From Pontivivens sp032464575 (GTDB taxonomy: Bacteria > Pseudomonadota > Alphaproteobacteria > Rhodobacterales > Rhodobacteraceae), in NCBI GenBank assembly GCA_032464575.1, contig JAWDKM010000004.1, positions 372,001 through 436,000 on the forward strand: DNA of 64,000 nucleotides, in the 5' to 3' direction. The position numbers and the translations under genes were made by a program. Positions 51,357 through 58,739 of the stretch are shown one piece after another; positions within the stretch are counted from its first letter, which is position 1; each line of letters starts with the position of its first letter. Under the pieces are notes generated by a model that worked only from the letters and a program-made list of their open reading frames with translations, did no database searches and was not told the DNA's origin.

Positions 51357-52580
51357 ATGACCGGCTATGGCCCGCAGGGACTGGCGCTCACCCCCGCCGG
51401 GGGAAGTGCGCGCGACCTGATCTTCGAGCGGATTCGCGCGGCCGGTCAGATCGCCCGGGTCGACATCGCACGCGATCTGTCCATCAGTCCCGCCACTGTG
51501 ACCACGCTGACCGCCGACCTCATGAGCCGGACCCTGATCGAGGAGACCGCGGACGGCCCCGGAGCGGGGGGAGCGCGGGGCCGGCCACGCGTGGCGCTGC
51601 GGCTGCGGGCCGATGCCCACGTGGTCGCCGGGCTCAAGCTGGGCGACCGCGGCGTGACCGTCGTGCTCCTCGACTTCGCCGGGCGGCAGCTTGCCGAGGC
51701 GACGACGCCGGCAGGGCCCATTCCGTGCGATGCGGAGGCGGTGATCGCCGCCGTCGAAACAGCGCTGGACGAGGGGCTCGCGCAGGCTGGGCTCAGGCGC
51801 GCCGACCTCGCCTTCATCGGGATCGGCGTCCCCGGCTTCGTTGCCACGCAGACCGGCATCGTGCACTGGTCGCCCGCCCTCTCGGTCCGCGACGTGCCGC
51901 TGGCGCGCCTTTTGCAACAACGCCTCGGCCGCCCGGTCGTCATCGACAACGACGCCAATCTGCTCGCCATGGCGGAGCTGTGGTTCGGCGTCGGCCGTGC
52001 CATGCGCGACTTCATCGTGGTCACCATCGAACAGGGTGTGGGCATGGGCATCGTGCTCGGCAACCGGCTCTACCGCGGCACCCGCGGGCGCGGGGTGGAG
52101 TTCGGCCATATGAAGGTCCAGCCCGAAGGAGCGCTGTGCCGCTGCGGCCAGCGCGGATGCCTGGAGGCCTACGTGGCCGACTATGCGCTGCTGCGCGAGG
52201 CCGAGACTGCCTTGCCCCATGCGCCCCCCGCGTCGCAGGACCGGCTGGAAAAGCTCTTTGCCGAGGCGAAGGCCGGGAACCTCGCCGCCCGCTCGATCTT
52301 CCACCGGGCCGGGCGGCTTTTCGCCATCGGGCTTGCTAACATCGTCAACATCTTCGACCCGGAGTTGGTGATCCTGTCCGGCGAGCAGATGCGCTACGAC
52401 TACCTCTACTCCGATGCGGTGCGGGAGGGTATGGAGGCCAATTCTCTCGACCTCGGCCACCCGCCGGTGGAACTGCGCATTCACAAGTGGGAGGATCAGC
52501 TCTGGGCCAAGGGGGCGGCGGCGCTGGCGCTGGACCGCTTGTCGGAACAATTGGTAGCGGGGGAGATGGCAGATGCGTAA
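51357..52580 (+). CDS. xylR: ROK family transcriptional repressor, probable xylose regulator
   Basis: A 407-aa ROK protein. An N-terminal winged helix (ARVDIARDLSISPATVTTLT, about residues 33-52) is followed by a sugar-kinase-like fold with FIGIGVPGFVATQ, DNDANLLAMAELWFGVG and the zinc motif CRCGQRGCLE. It diverges from xylFHGBA and has a perfect A/T-rich dyad upstream, so it is probably the xylose-responsive repressor of both. ATG 51357 has GGAGG. Its end overlaps the CRTAC1-type gene by 8 bp. Confidence 0.87.
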   Translation: MTGYGPQGLALTPAGGSARDLIFERIRAAGQIARVDIARDLSISPATVTTLTADLMSRTLIEETADGPGAGGARGRPRVALRLRADAHVVAGLKLGDRGVTVVLLDFAGRQLAEATTPAGPIPCDAEAVIAAVETALDEGLAQAGLRRADLAFIGIGVPGFVATQTGIVHWSPALSVRDVPLARLLQQRLGRPVVIDNDANLLAMAELWFGVGRAMRDFIVVTIEQGVGMGIVLGNRLYRGTRGRGVEFGHMKVQPEGALCRCGQRGCLEAYVADYALLREAETALPHAPPASQDRLEKLFAEAKAGNLAARSIFHRAGRLFAIGLANIVNIFDPELVILSGEQMRYDYLYSDAVREGMEANSLDLGHPPVELRIHKWEDQLWAKGAAALALDRLSEQLVAGEMADA

Positions 52581-54345
52581 GGCTCTGATGCTAATCGTAC
52601 TCTCCGGCACAGCAGAGGCCGGGCCGCGTTTCGTCGATCGCGCACCGGAGCAGGATTTCACGCACGTCTACGCTGGCGGGTGGGAGCATTTCGTCGGCGG
52701 TGGCGTCGCCATCCTCGACTGCAACGGCGACGCGATGCCGGACCTGTTCTTCGCCGGGGGAGAGAACCCGGCGACCCTCGCCGTGAACCGCACATCGCCC
52801 GGCGGCCACCTGCGGTTCGAGGGTCGGGAGGTGACGGTAAATGCAAACGCCCTGATATCGCAGGCCGACCTCGCAAACGGTGTCCCGGACACTCGAACCC
52901 AGACGACCTCTACGGACTTTACGGATGTCGGCGTAAACAGTGACGACACGGCCTCCCCGGTGCGCGCCTCCATGCCGTCCGCTGGCGCCGGCCCGACCGC
53001 CGACACCAGCGCTACCGCCCGAGCCGATGCGCCGACACCGCCGCCGATCAGCTTTTCCCCCCCCACCGATGGCCACCAGTCCGGCGAGTTGGCCGGATCG
53101 CCCGAAGAACGCCCGCTGACCGGCGTCACCGGCGCCTGGCCGCTCGACATCGACGGCGACGGCGCGCTCGACCTCGCGGTACTGCGGGTCGGCGCCAACC
53201 TCTTGCTGCGCGGCGACGGCACCTGCGCGTTCACACCCGGCCCCTGGCCCTTCGCTGCGGGCGACGGCTGGTCCACAGCCTTCTCCGCCACGTGGGAGGG
53301 CGACGGCCTGCCCACGCTGGCCATCGGCAACTATGTCGACCGGAACGATCCGGAGGGCCCGTTCGGGGCCTGCGACTCCAGCGAGCTGCACCGCCCGGAG
53401 GGGGATAGGTATTCAGCGCCAATCCCGCTGGAGCCAGGCTTTTGCCCATTATCAATGCTAATTTCGGACCCGTTAAGAACCGATGAACCGACGCTCCGCC
53501 TCTCCAACGACCGCCATTATTACGTGCGCGGCGGGCAGGAGCAGATGTGGACGCTGGACTCCGAGCCGCGCCTGCTGACGGAGGACGATGGCTGGCGGCG
53601 GCACATGTTGTGGGGCATGGGCATCGCATCGCGCGACCTCGACGGCGACGGGGTAGCGGAGGTGATGCTGACCTCCATGGGCGACCAGCGGATGCAGATC
53701 TCCGAAGGCGGAAACGGCTGGGTCGATGCGCCTTATGTCGTTGGCGTCACATCACAAAAGCCCTACGCGGGCGGCGACGGGCGACCCTCCACGGGCTGGC
53801 ATGCGGAGTTCGGGGATATCGACAATGACGGGCGCGACGACCTCTTCATCGCGAAGGGCAACGTCGATCAGATGCCTGACGCGGCGAACCTCGATCCGAA
53901 CAACCTGCTGATGCAGAACGCCGACGGCACCTTCGCCGAGGCGGGGCTGGAGGCCGGGCTCGCCACCTTCGAGCGGAGCCGCGGCGGCGGGCTGGCGGAC
54001 CTGAACGCGGACGGGCTGCTGGACCTGGTCGTGGTGAACCGGCGCGCGAATATCGAGCTCTATCAGAATGTTACGGAGGGCGCAGGCAACTGGCTGACCC
54101 TCGGCTTGCGCCAGCCGGGTGGCAATGCACGTGCCGTCGGCGCCTTCATCGAGCTCATCGCCAACGGCCGGACTTACTGGCGCGAGCTCACCGTCGGCGG
54201 CGGCCATGGCGGGGGCCAGGCGGGGCCGCAGCATTTCGGGCTGGGGGCCGCCGAGAGCGCCGAGGTTCGAGTGCACTGGCCCGATGGCGAGGTGTCGGAG
54301 TGGCGCGCTCTCGATGCCGTTAACCGTCATCTCTGGGTCCGATAG
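52573..54345 (+). CDS. CRTAC1/UnbV-family FG-GAP propeller protein
   Basis: A 590-aa exported protein (short signal peptide, residues 1-16). VCBS/FG-GAP repeats with calcium-binding DxDxDG loops appear (LDIDGDGALDLAV, RDLDGDGVAEVML, GDIDNDGRDDLFIAKG, ADLNADGLLDLVV), and the C-terminus carries an ASPIC/UnbV domain (GAFIELIANGRTYWREL to VHWPDGEVSEW). An insert of about 90 residues rich in Thr, Ser, Pro and Asp (about 105-180) interrupts the first propeller part. Its start overlaps the ROK gene by 8 bp, and it converges with a MauG-type gene. Confidence 0.83.
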   Translation: MRKALMLIVLSGTAEAGPRFVDRAPEQDFTHVYAGGWEHFVGGGVAILDCNGDAMPDLFFAGGENPATLAVNRTSPGGHLRFEGREVTVNANALISQADLANGVPDTRTQTTSTDFTDVGVNSDDTASPVRASMPSAGAGPTADTSATARADAPTPPPISFSPPTDGHQSGELAGSPEERPLTGVTGAWPLDIDGDGALDLAVLRVGANLLLRGDGTCAFTPGPWPFAAGDGWSTAFSATWEGDGLPTLAIGNYVDRNDPEGPFGACDSSELHRPEGDRYSAPIPLEPGFCPLSMLISDPLRTDEPTLRLSNDRHYYVRGGQEQMWTLDSEPRLLTEDDGWRRHMLWGMGIASRDLDGDGVAEVMLTSMGDQRMQISEGGNGWVDAPYVVGVTSQKPYAGGDGRPSTGWHAEFGDIDNDGRDDLFIAKGNVDQMPDAANLDPNNLLMQNADGTFAEAGLEAGLATFERSRGGGLADLNADGLLDLVVVNRRANIELYQNVTEGAGNWLTLGLRQPGGNARAVGAFIELIANGRTYWRELTVGGGHGGGQAGPQHFGLGAAESAEVRVHWPDGEVSEWRALDAVNRHLWVR

Positions 54346-54422
54346 CGGCGGTATGAAAAGCGTATGACTCTCGTGCACCAAGCGTATGACACCTGTGCAC
54401 CGCTGCAACGGCGACTGAAAGG

Positions 54423-55709
54423 TTAACGCGGAACGGGAAGACCACTCGGCACCGTCTCGGGAATGCCGCTGCGTCCCGCGATGCTGGTCTCGTCGGTGAG
54501 GGCCTCGAGGAAGGCGACCAAATCGGCGACCTGCGCGTCGCTGAGTGCTACGGGGGCGAGCCGGTTTGCCGCCAAGATCGCCACCGCGTCGGAGCCGTCC
54601 ATCAGCGCCCAGTCGTCGAACCCGCTGACAAGTTGGACCTGCGCCCGGTCGTAGTCCTCGAACTCCGCCACGGGATCGAGGTGATGGCGGATCACCCCCT
54701 CCAGCGTCGCATAGGCACCGGCATGGCCGTAGGGCGCGGTCGCCGCCACGTTGCGCAGGGACGGCGTGCGGAAGGCGTAGGCATCCTCCGCCCGGCCCGT
54801 CACGCGACCCCGCCCCTCATCGCGGGCATGCGCCTCGAACCGGGCGGCCTTGCCGGGGCCGAGCTGCGGCATGGCGATGGCGTGGAAAGCGTGGTCGGTC
54901 TGGAACGGGCCGGCGTGGCAGGTGCTGCACCCGGCCTCACCGTAGAAGAGACGCCGCCCGGCATCCGCCTGCGGCGGCAGCTCGGCTTCCCCCCGCAGCC
55001 AGCGGTCAAAGGGGCTGTCATCGGCGCGCCACTCAGCCTCCATGAACTGGGCGACGGCATCCGAGATGTCGGTGAACGCGATCTGAGGCCGTCCGGCGGC
55101 GGCAAAGCGCTCGGCATAGGCAGGGATGGCGGCGACGCGGGCGCTCAGGAGGTCCCACGCTCCGCCAGCACCGGTGATGCGACCCATGCGAACGGCCTGC
55201 GCGATCTCGTTCTCGGAGTAGTGCCCGGCCATCTCGTCGGCGCTCAGCACCGGGAACATCGTCTGGGCGGAGAGGACGGAGGCGAAACCGCCGACCATGT
55301 CAGCGCCGATCGGCGTGCGGATGCCGCCGGGCTGCTCCGCGTTCTCCTCCAGCCGGCCGTCATGGAACATCACCGTGAACTCCCGCGCGCCGAGGTTGAA
55401 GAGCGCGGGCGCGTTGCGCGGAATGCGCTGCTCGGGCGGGTTATCGGGATCGATCCGGCGCTCCGGGCCGAGGCCGATGCCGCCGTCACCGAGGCCCAGC
55501 GCAACACCGTCGGCGGTAGCGTGCTTCGGATGGTGGCAGGTCGCGCAGGCGACCTCTCGATTGCCAGACAGGATCGGGTCGTAGAAGAGGTCGCGGCCCA
55601 GCGCCACCAGTGCCGGGTCCGTCGGCCGGTAGTCCGCATCGGTGACGGGGCCGAACTCCTGCGCGGCGAGCGGGTTGGCGAGGACGAGGGCGGCGATCAG
55701 GCGTTTCAT
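54423..55709 (-). CDS. Di-heme cytochrome c peroxidase/MauG family protein
   Basis: A 428-aa periplasmic protein with signal peptide (residues 1-16) and two heme c sites: CATCH (Cys55, Cys58, His59) and CSTCH (Cys261, Cys264, His265). The overall plan is that of bacterial di-heme peroxidases and MauG. CRTAC1-type proteins often accompany such di-heme proteins, and here the two genes converge with 77 bp between. A possible role is oxidative modification or peroxide removal; the electron donor is unknown. Confidence 0.88.
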   Translation of the reverse strand: MKRLIAALVLANPLAAQEFGPVTDADYRPTDPALVALGRDLFYDPILSGNREVACATCHHPKHATADGVALGLGDGGIGLGPERRIDPDNPPEQRIPRNAPALFNLGAREFTVMFHDGRLEENAEQPGGIRTPIGADMVGGFASVLSAQTMFPVLSADEMAGHYSENEIAQAVRMGRITGAGGAWDLLSARVAAIPAYAERFAAAGRPQIAFTDISDAVAQFMEAEWRADDSPFDRWLRGEAELPPQADAGRRLFYGEAGCSTCHAGPFQTDHAFHAIAMPQLGPGKAARFEAHARDEGRGRVTGRAEDAYAFRTPSLRNVAATAPYGHAGAYATLEGVIRHHLDPVAEFEDYDRAQVQLVSGFDDWALMDGSDAVAILAANRLAPVALSDAQVADLVAFLEALTDETSIAGRSGIPETVPSGLPVPR

Positions 55710-55761
55710 GGCGCCACCTTGGCGGGCTCGGCGCGGGCAGGCAAGCGCCAGAGAGTTTGCT

Positions 55762-55912
55762 TATTTTAAGAGAGTGATAACCCGGGCCGGCGCACCGTGA
55801 TCCCGCGGTACAGGCGGGCGCGCCGATGACCGCGAGAGTGATGCGTCACCCCCGCGGCACGAGCGGCCGTGCGGGGTGACGGCCCCCCCAAGCCCATCAC
55901 TCTCTTCAAATA
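55762..55912. repeat. 151-bp element bounded by 17-bp inverted repeats
   Basis: Left end TATTTTAAGAGAGTGAT (55762-55778) and right end ATCACTCTCTTCAAATA (55896-55912) are inverted repeats matching at 16 of 17 positions. A third copy of the core GAGAGTGAT stands at 55834-55842, and an inner imperfect hairpin GTCACCCC...GGGGTGAC spans 55845-55880. It contains no gene. The organisation suggests a MITE-like insertion or a compound terminator; no target-site duplication was confirmed. Confidence 0.65.
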
Positions 55913-55956
55913 CGCGTGCGGCCCGAAGGGCTCCAAAGGAGCGCGCGAAAGCGCAC

Positions 55957-56193
55957 TCAGAAGGCCTTGAAGGTCAGCGTCGTGAGGCTGCGCTCTACGT
56001 TGGCAATGCTCGCCACGTTCTCGTTGATCCAGTGGCCGATGTCCGCGCCCTCGGGCGGGTAGAGCTTCATCATCAGGTCCCACTCGCCGGACGTGGAGTA
56101 GAGCTCGGAGACGATTTCCCGCGTCCAAAGCTCGTCGGCGACCTCGTAGGTCGTGCCGGGCTTGCAGCGGAGCTGGACGAAAACGGCGCTCAT
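55957..56193 (-). CDS. Stand-alone Lrp/AsnC-type ligand-binding (RAM) domain protein
   Basis: A 78-aa protein starting MSAVFVQLRCKPGTTYEVAD and containing STSGEWDLMMKLYPPEGADI, the alpha/beta sandwich of the Lrp/AsnC ligand domain without the DNA-binding part. Such SMALL-type RAM proteins bind amino acids. Its ATG overlaps the kynA stop through ATGA, placing it at the end of the kyn operon, where it might sense tryptophan or a kynurenine. Confidence 0.82.
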   Translation of the reverse strand: MSAVFVQLRCKPGTTYEVADELWTREIVSELYSTSGEWDLMMKLYPPEGADIGHWINENVASIANVERSLTTLTFKAF

Positions 56194-56999
56194 AGGTCGG
56201 TCCTCACTTGCCAGAGTTCGGGGAAGAGTTCGGTTTCGAGCATCTTCTTGAGATAGGAGACGCCGCCGCTGCCGCCCGTACCGCGCTTGAAGCCGATGAC
56301 GCGCTCGACGGTCGTGACGTGGTTGAAGCGCCAGCGGCGGAAGTAGTCCTCCATGTCCACCAGCTTCTCGGCCAGTTCGTATAGGTGCCAGTGCGCTTCG
56401 GGTGCGCGGTAGATCGTGGCCCACGCAGCGGTGACGCGGCCGTCGGCGCGGTAGGGCTGGGTGAGGTCGCGGGTCAGGACCTCCTGCGGCACGTCGGTGA
56501 CTTCGGCGAGGCGGGCGAGGGCGACGTCGTAGAGCGAGGGACAGTGTCGTTCCGCCTCAAGCGCCTCCACCAGATCCGGACGATGGGCGTGGGGTTTCAG
56601 CATCGCGGGGTTGCGGTTGCCCAGCATGTATTCGATGCGGCGGTACTGCCAGGACTGGAAGCCGGAGGACTGGCCCAGAGTCTCGCGGAACCGGGTGTAG
56701 TCGGCGGGCGTCATGGTGCGCAGCACGTCCCAGGCGCCGTTCAGTTGCTCGAAGATCCGGGCGACGCGGGCGAGCATCTTGAAGGCCGGGCGGATGTCGG
56801 CCTCGGTCAGCGCCGTCCGGGCGGCATCGAGCTCGTGGATCGCCAGGCGCATCCAAAGCTCCGAGGTCTGGTGCTGAACGATGAACAGCATCTCGTCATG
56901 CGCGTCCGACAGCGGATGCTGCGCCGTCAGCACCGCATCGAGGTGCAGGTAGTCCGTGTAGGACATGCGGTCGGAGAAGTCGGTGATGGGCGAACTCAT
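56190..56999 (-). CDS. kynA: Tryptophan 2,3-dioxygenase
   Basis: A 269-aa heme enzyme opening the indole ring of L-tryptophan to N-formylkynurenine. MSYTDYLHLDAVLTAQHP near residues 12-29 (two pieces), MLFIVQHQTSELWMRLAIHEL and SSGFQSWQYRRIEYMLGNRN are the family landmarks; the second contains the likely distal His and the third the tryptophan-binding Arg. The ATG at 56999 overlaps the stop of the membrane-protein gene by ATGA. Confidence 0.95.
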   Translation of the reverse strand: MSSPITDFSDRMSYTDYLHLDAVLTAQHPLSDAHDEMLFIVQHQTSELWMRLAIHELDAARTALTEADIRPAFKMLARVARIFEQLNGAWDVLRTMTPADYTRFRETLGQSSGFQSWQYRRIEYMLGNRNPAMLKPHAHRPDLVEALEAERHCPSLYDVALARLAEVTDVPQEVLTRDLTQPYRADGRVTAAWATIYRAPEAHWHLYELAEKLVDMEDYFRRWRFNHVTTVERVIGFKRGTGGSGGVSYLKKMLETELFPELWQVRTDL

Positions 57000-57367
57000 T
57001 CCGCGTCCTCCAGCGAGGCGAGGAGCCCGTCGAGCCGCAGACCCAGTACGCCCCAGATCGCGAGGAAGACCCAGCCCACGAAGAAGGCGCCGTCATTGTT
57101 CAGGACGAGTTGCACAACGTCGATCCCGAACGTTCCCACGACACCGACACGTGCAATCCGTCGCACCTCGCGGGGATAGCGTGCAAAGAGGCCGGCGGCG
57201 ATCACACCGAGCGGTCCGCTGAACGCTCCATGCAGGAAGGGCGTCGTCCAAGTGGGCGCGTTCAGCGCGAAGAGGCCGCCGAGAAAAGCTGCGGCGGCTG
57301 CAAGGCCATAGGTCTTCATCGCCCATGCACGCGCCTCGGGGTCGCGGTATTCGATGCGGACGCTCAT
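56996..57367 (-). CDS. Small membrane protein of the kyn operon, unrecognised
   Basis: A 123-aa protein with an N-terminal cytoplasmic stretch (SVRIEYRDPEARAWAMKTYG) and about four hydrophobic segments: AAAAAFLGGLFAL, GPLGVIAAGLFA, VGVVGTFGIDVVQLVL and FFVGWVFLAIWGVLGL. I do not recognise the family. It is coupled by ATGA overlaps to both kynU (upstream) and kynA (downstream), so it must be translated with them. A tryptophan or kynurenine transporter/accessory protein is possible but not shown. Confidence 0.8.
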   Translation of the reverse strand: MSVRIEYRDPEARAWAMKTYGLAAAAAFLGGLFALNAPTWTTPFLHGAFSGPLGVIAAGLFARYPREVRRIARVGVVGTFGIDVVQLVLNNDGAFFVGWVFLAIWGVLGLRLDGLLASLEDAE

Positions 57368-58551
57368 GTGACCGCCTGCCGCTGGTGGAATTCTGCCTGG
57401 TCCCAGACGCGGGTCGCAAGGATTTCGGCGAGGATCGTGGCAGCCTCCACCACCTCCTCTTCGCTCAGGTATAGCGGGGTGAAGCCGAAGCGGAGGATGT
57501 CGGGCGCGCGGAAGTCTCCGATTACCCCGCGGGCGATCAGCGCCTGCATGACCGCATAGCCGTCGGGGTGGCGGAAGCTGACCTGCGAGCCGCGCCGAGC
57601 GGGGTCGCGGGGGGAGGCAAGGACGAGGTCGGTCCGCGCCTCGACCTCGGCAACGAAGCGCTCCGACAGGCGCTGGGAGGCGGCGCGCAAGGACGCCATG
57701 TCCACGCCCTCCCAAGCATCGAGGGCCGCGTCGAGAGCGGCGAATTGCAGGATCGGAGGCGTGCCGACTCGCATCCGCTCGACACCCGCACCGGGGCGGT
57801 AGTCGGGATCGAAGGCGAAGGGCGCCTCATGGCCCAGCCAGCCGCAGAGCGCGGGCCGCGCCGTCTCTGCATGGCGCGGAGCGACGTAGATGAAGGCCGG
57901 CGCGCCGGGGCCGCCGTTGAGGTACTTGTAGGTGCAGCCGACGGCGAAATCGGCGCCTGCCCCGCTGACGTCCACCGGCAGGGCGCCGGCGGAATGGGCA
58001 AGGTCCCAGACCGTGACGATGCCGAGCGCATGGGCCTTCTCCGTCAGCGCCTTCATGTCGTGGAGGCGGCCGGTGCGGTAGTCGACCTCGGTGAGCATCA
58101 AAACGCCGATGCTCTCGTCGAGGGTGTCCTCGACCGCCTCCGGCTCCGCGACGCGCAACTCGTGGCCGCGGCCGAGCGTGCCGATCAGCCCCTCGGCCAT
58201 GTAGAGGTCGCTTGGAAAGTTGCCGCTGTCGCTGAGGATCACCTTGCGGTCGGTCATGGCCAATGCTGCGGCGAGTGCCTGGTAGACCTTGATCGAGAGC
58301 GTGTCGCCCACCGCCACTTGGCCCGGTTCCGCCCCGATCAGCCGGCCGATACGGTCGCCCAGCGCCATGGGCTGCGCCATCCAGCCCGCCCTGTTCCAGC
58401 CGCCGATCAGCATCTCACCCCACTCGTTCCGTATCATGGCGGAGACCCGCGCGCTCGCGGACTTCGGCAGCGGGCCCAGCGAGTTTCCGTCGAGGTAGAT
58501 CATCCCCTCGGGCAGGTGGAAGAGGCGGCGTGTGGCGGCGAAATCGGTCAA
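57364..58551 (-). CDS. kynU: Kynureninase
   Basis: A 395-aa PLP enzyme cleaving kynurenine to anthranilate and alanine. The N-terminal YLDGNSLGPLP (residues 19-29), DLAHSAGALPVDV (PLP-binding Asp) and GCTYKYLNGGPG (Schiff-base Lys209) are diagnostic. It is the first gene of the operon kynU, membrane protein, kynA, RAM protein. ATG 58551 is about 190 bp from the divergent cyclase gene. Confidence 0.95.
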   Translation of the reverse strand: MTDFAATRRLFHLPEGMIYLDGNSLGPLPKSASARVSAMIRNEWGEMLIGGWNRAGWMAQPMALGDRIGRLIGAEPGQVAVGDTLSIKVYQALAAALAMTDRKVILSDSGNFPSDLYMAEGLIGTLGRGHELRVAEPEAVEDTLDESIGVLMLTEVDYRTGRLHDMKALTEKAHALGIVTVWDLAHSAGALPVDVSGAGADFAVGCTYKYLNGGPGAPAFIYVAPRHAETARPALCGWLGHEAPFAFDPDYRPGAGVERMRVGTPPILQFAALDAALDAWEGVDMASLRAASQRLSERFVAEVEARTDLVLASPRDPARRGSQVSFRHPDGYAVMQALIARGVIGDFRAPDILRFGFTPLYLSEEEVVEAATILAEILATRVWDQAEFHQRQAVT

Positions 58552-58739
58552 GGTGGGCTCTCCGACAGGGATGCCTCCCTTGTCTCAGGGAACCGGGGCC
58601 GCGCGCAAGGGTCGCCCGCGCCCGTGAAAAAACCCGCGCGTGCCGCCGATCATCTGTTAAGCACGATGATGGACTGGTTTCGCGTGCCCATGGGACGGGC
58701 GGGCGCACCACGGTTCGACGGGACTGAACGGGATCCTCG

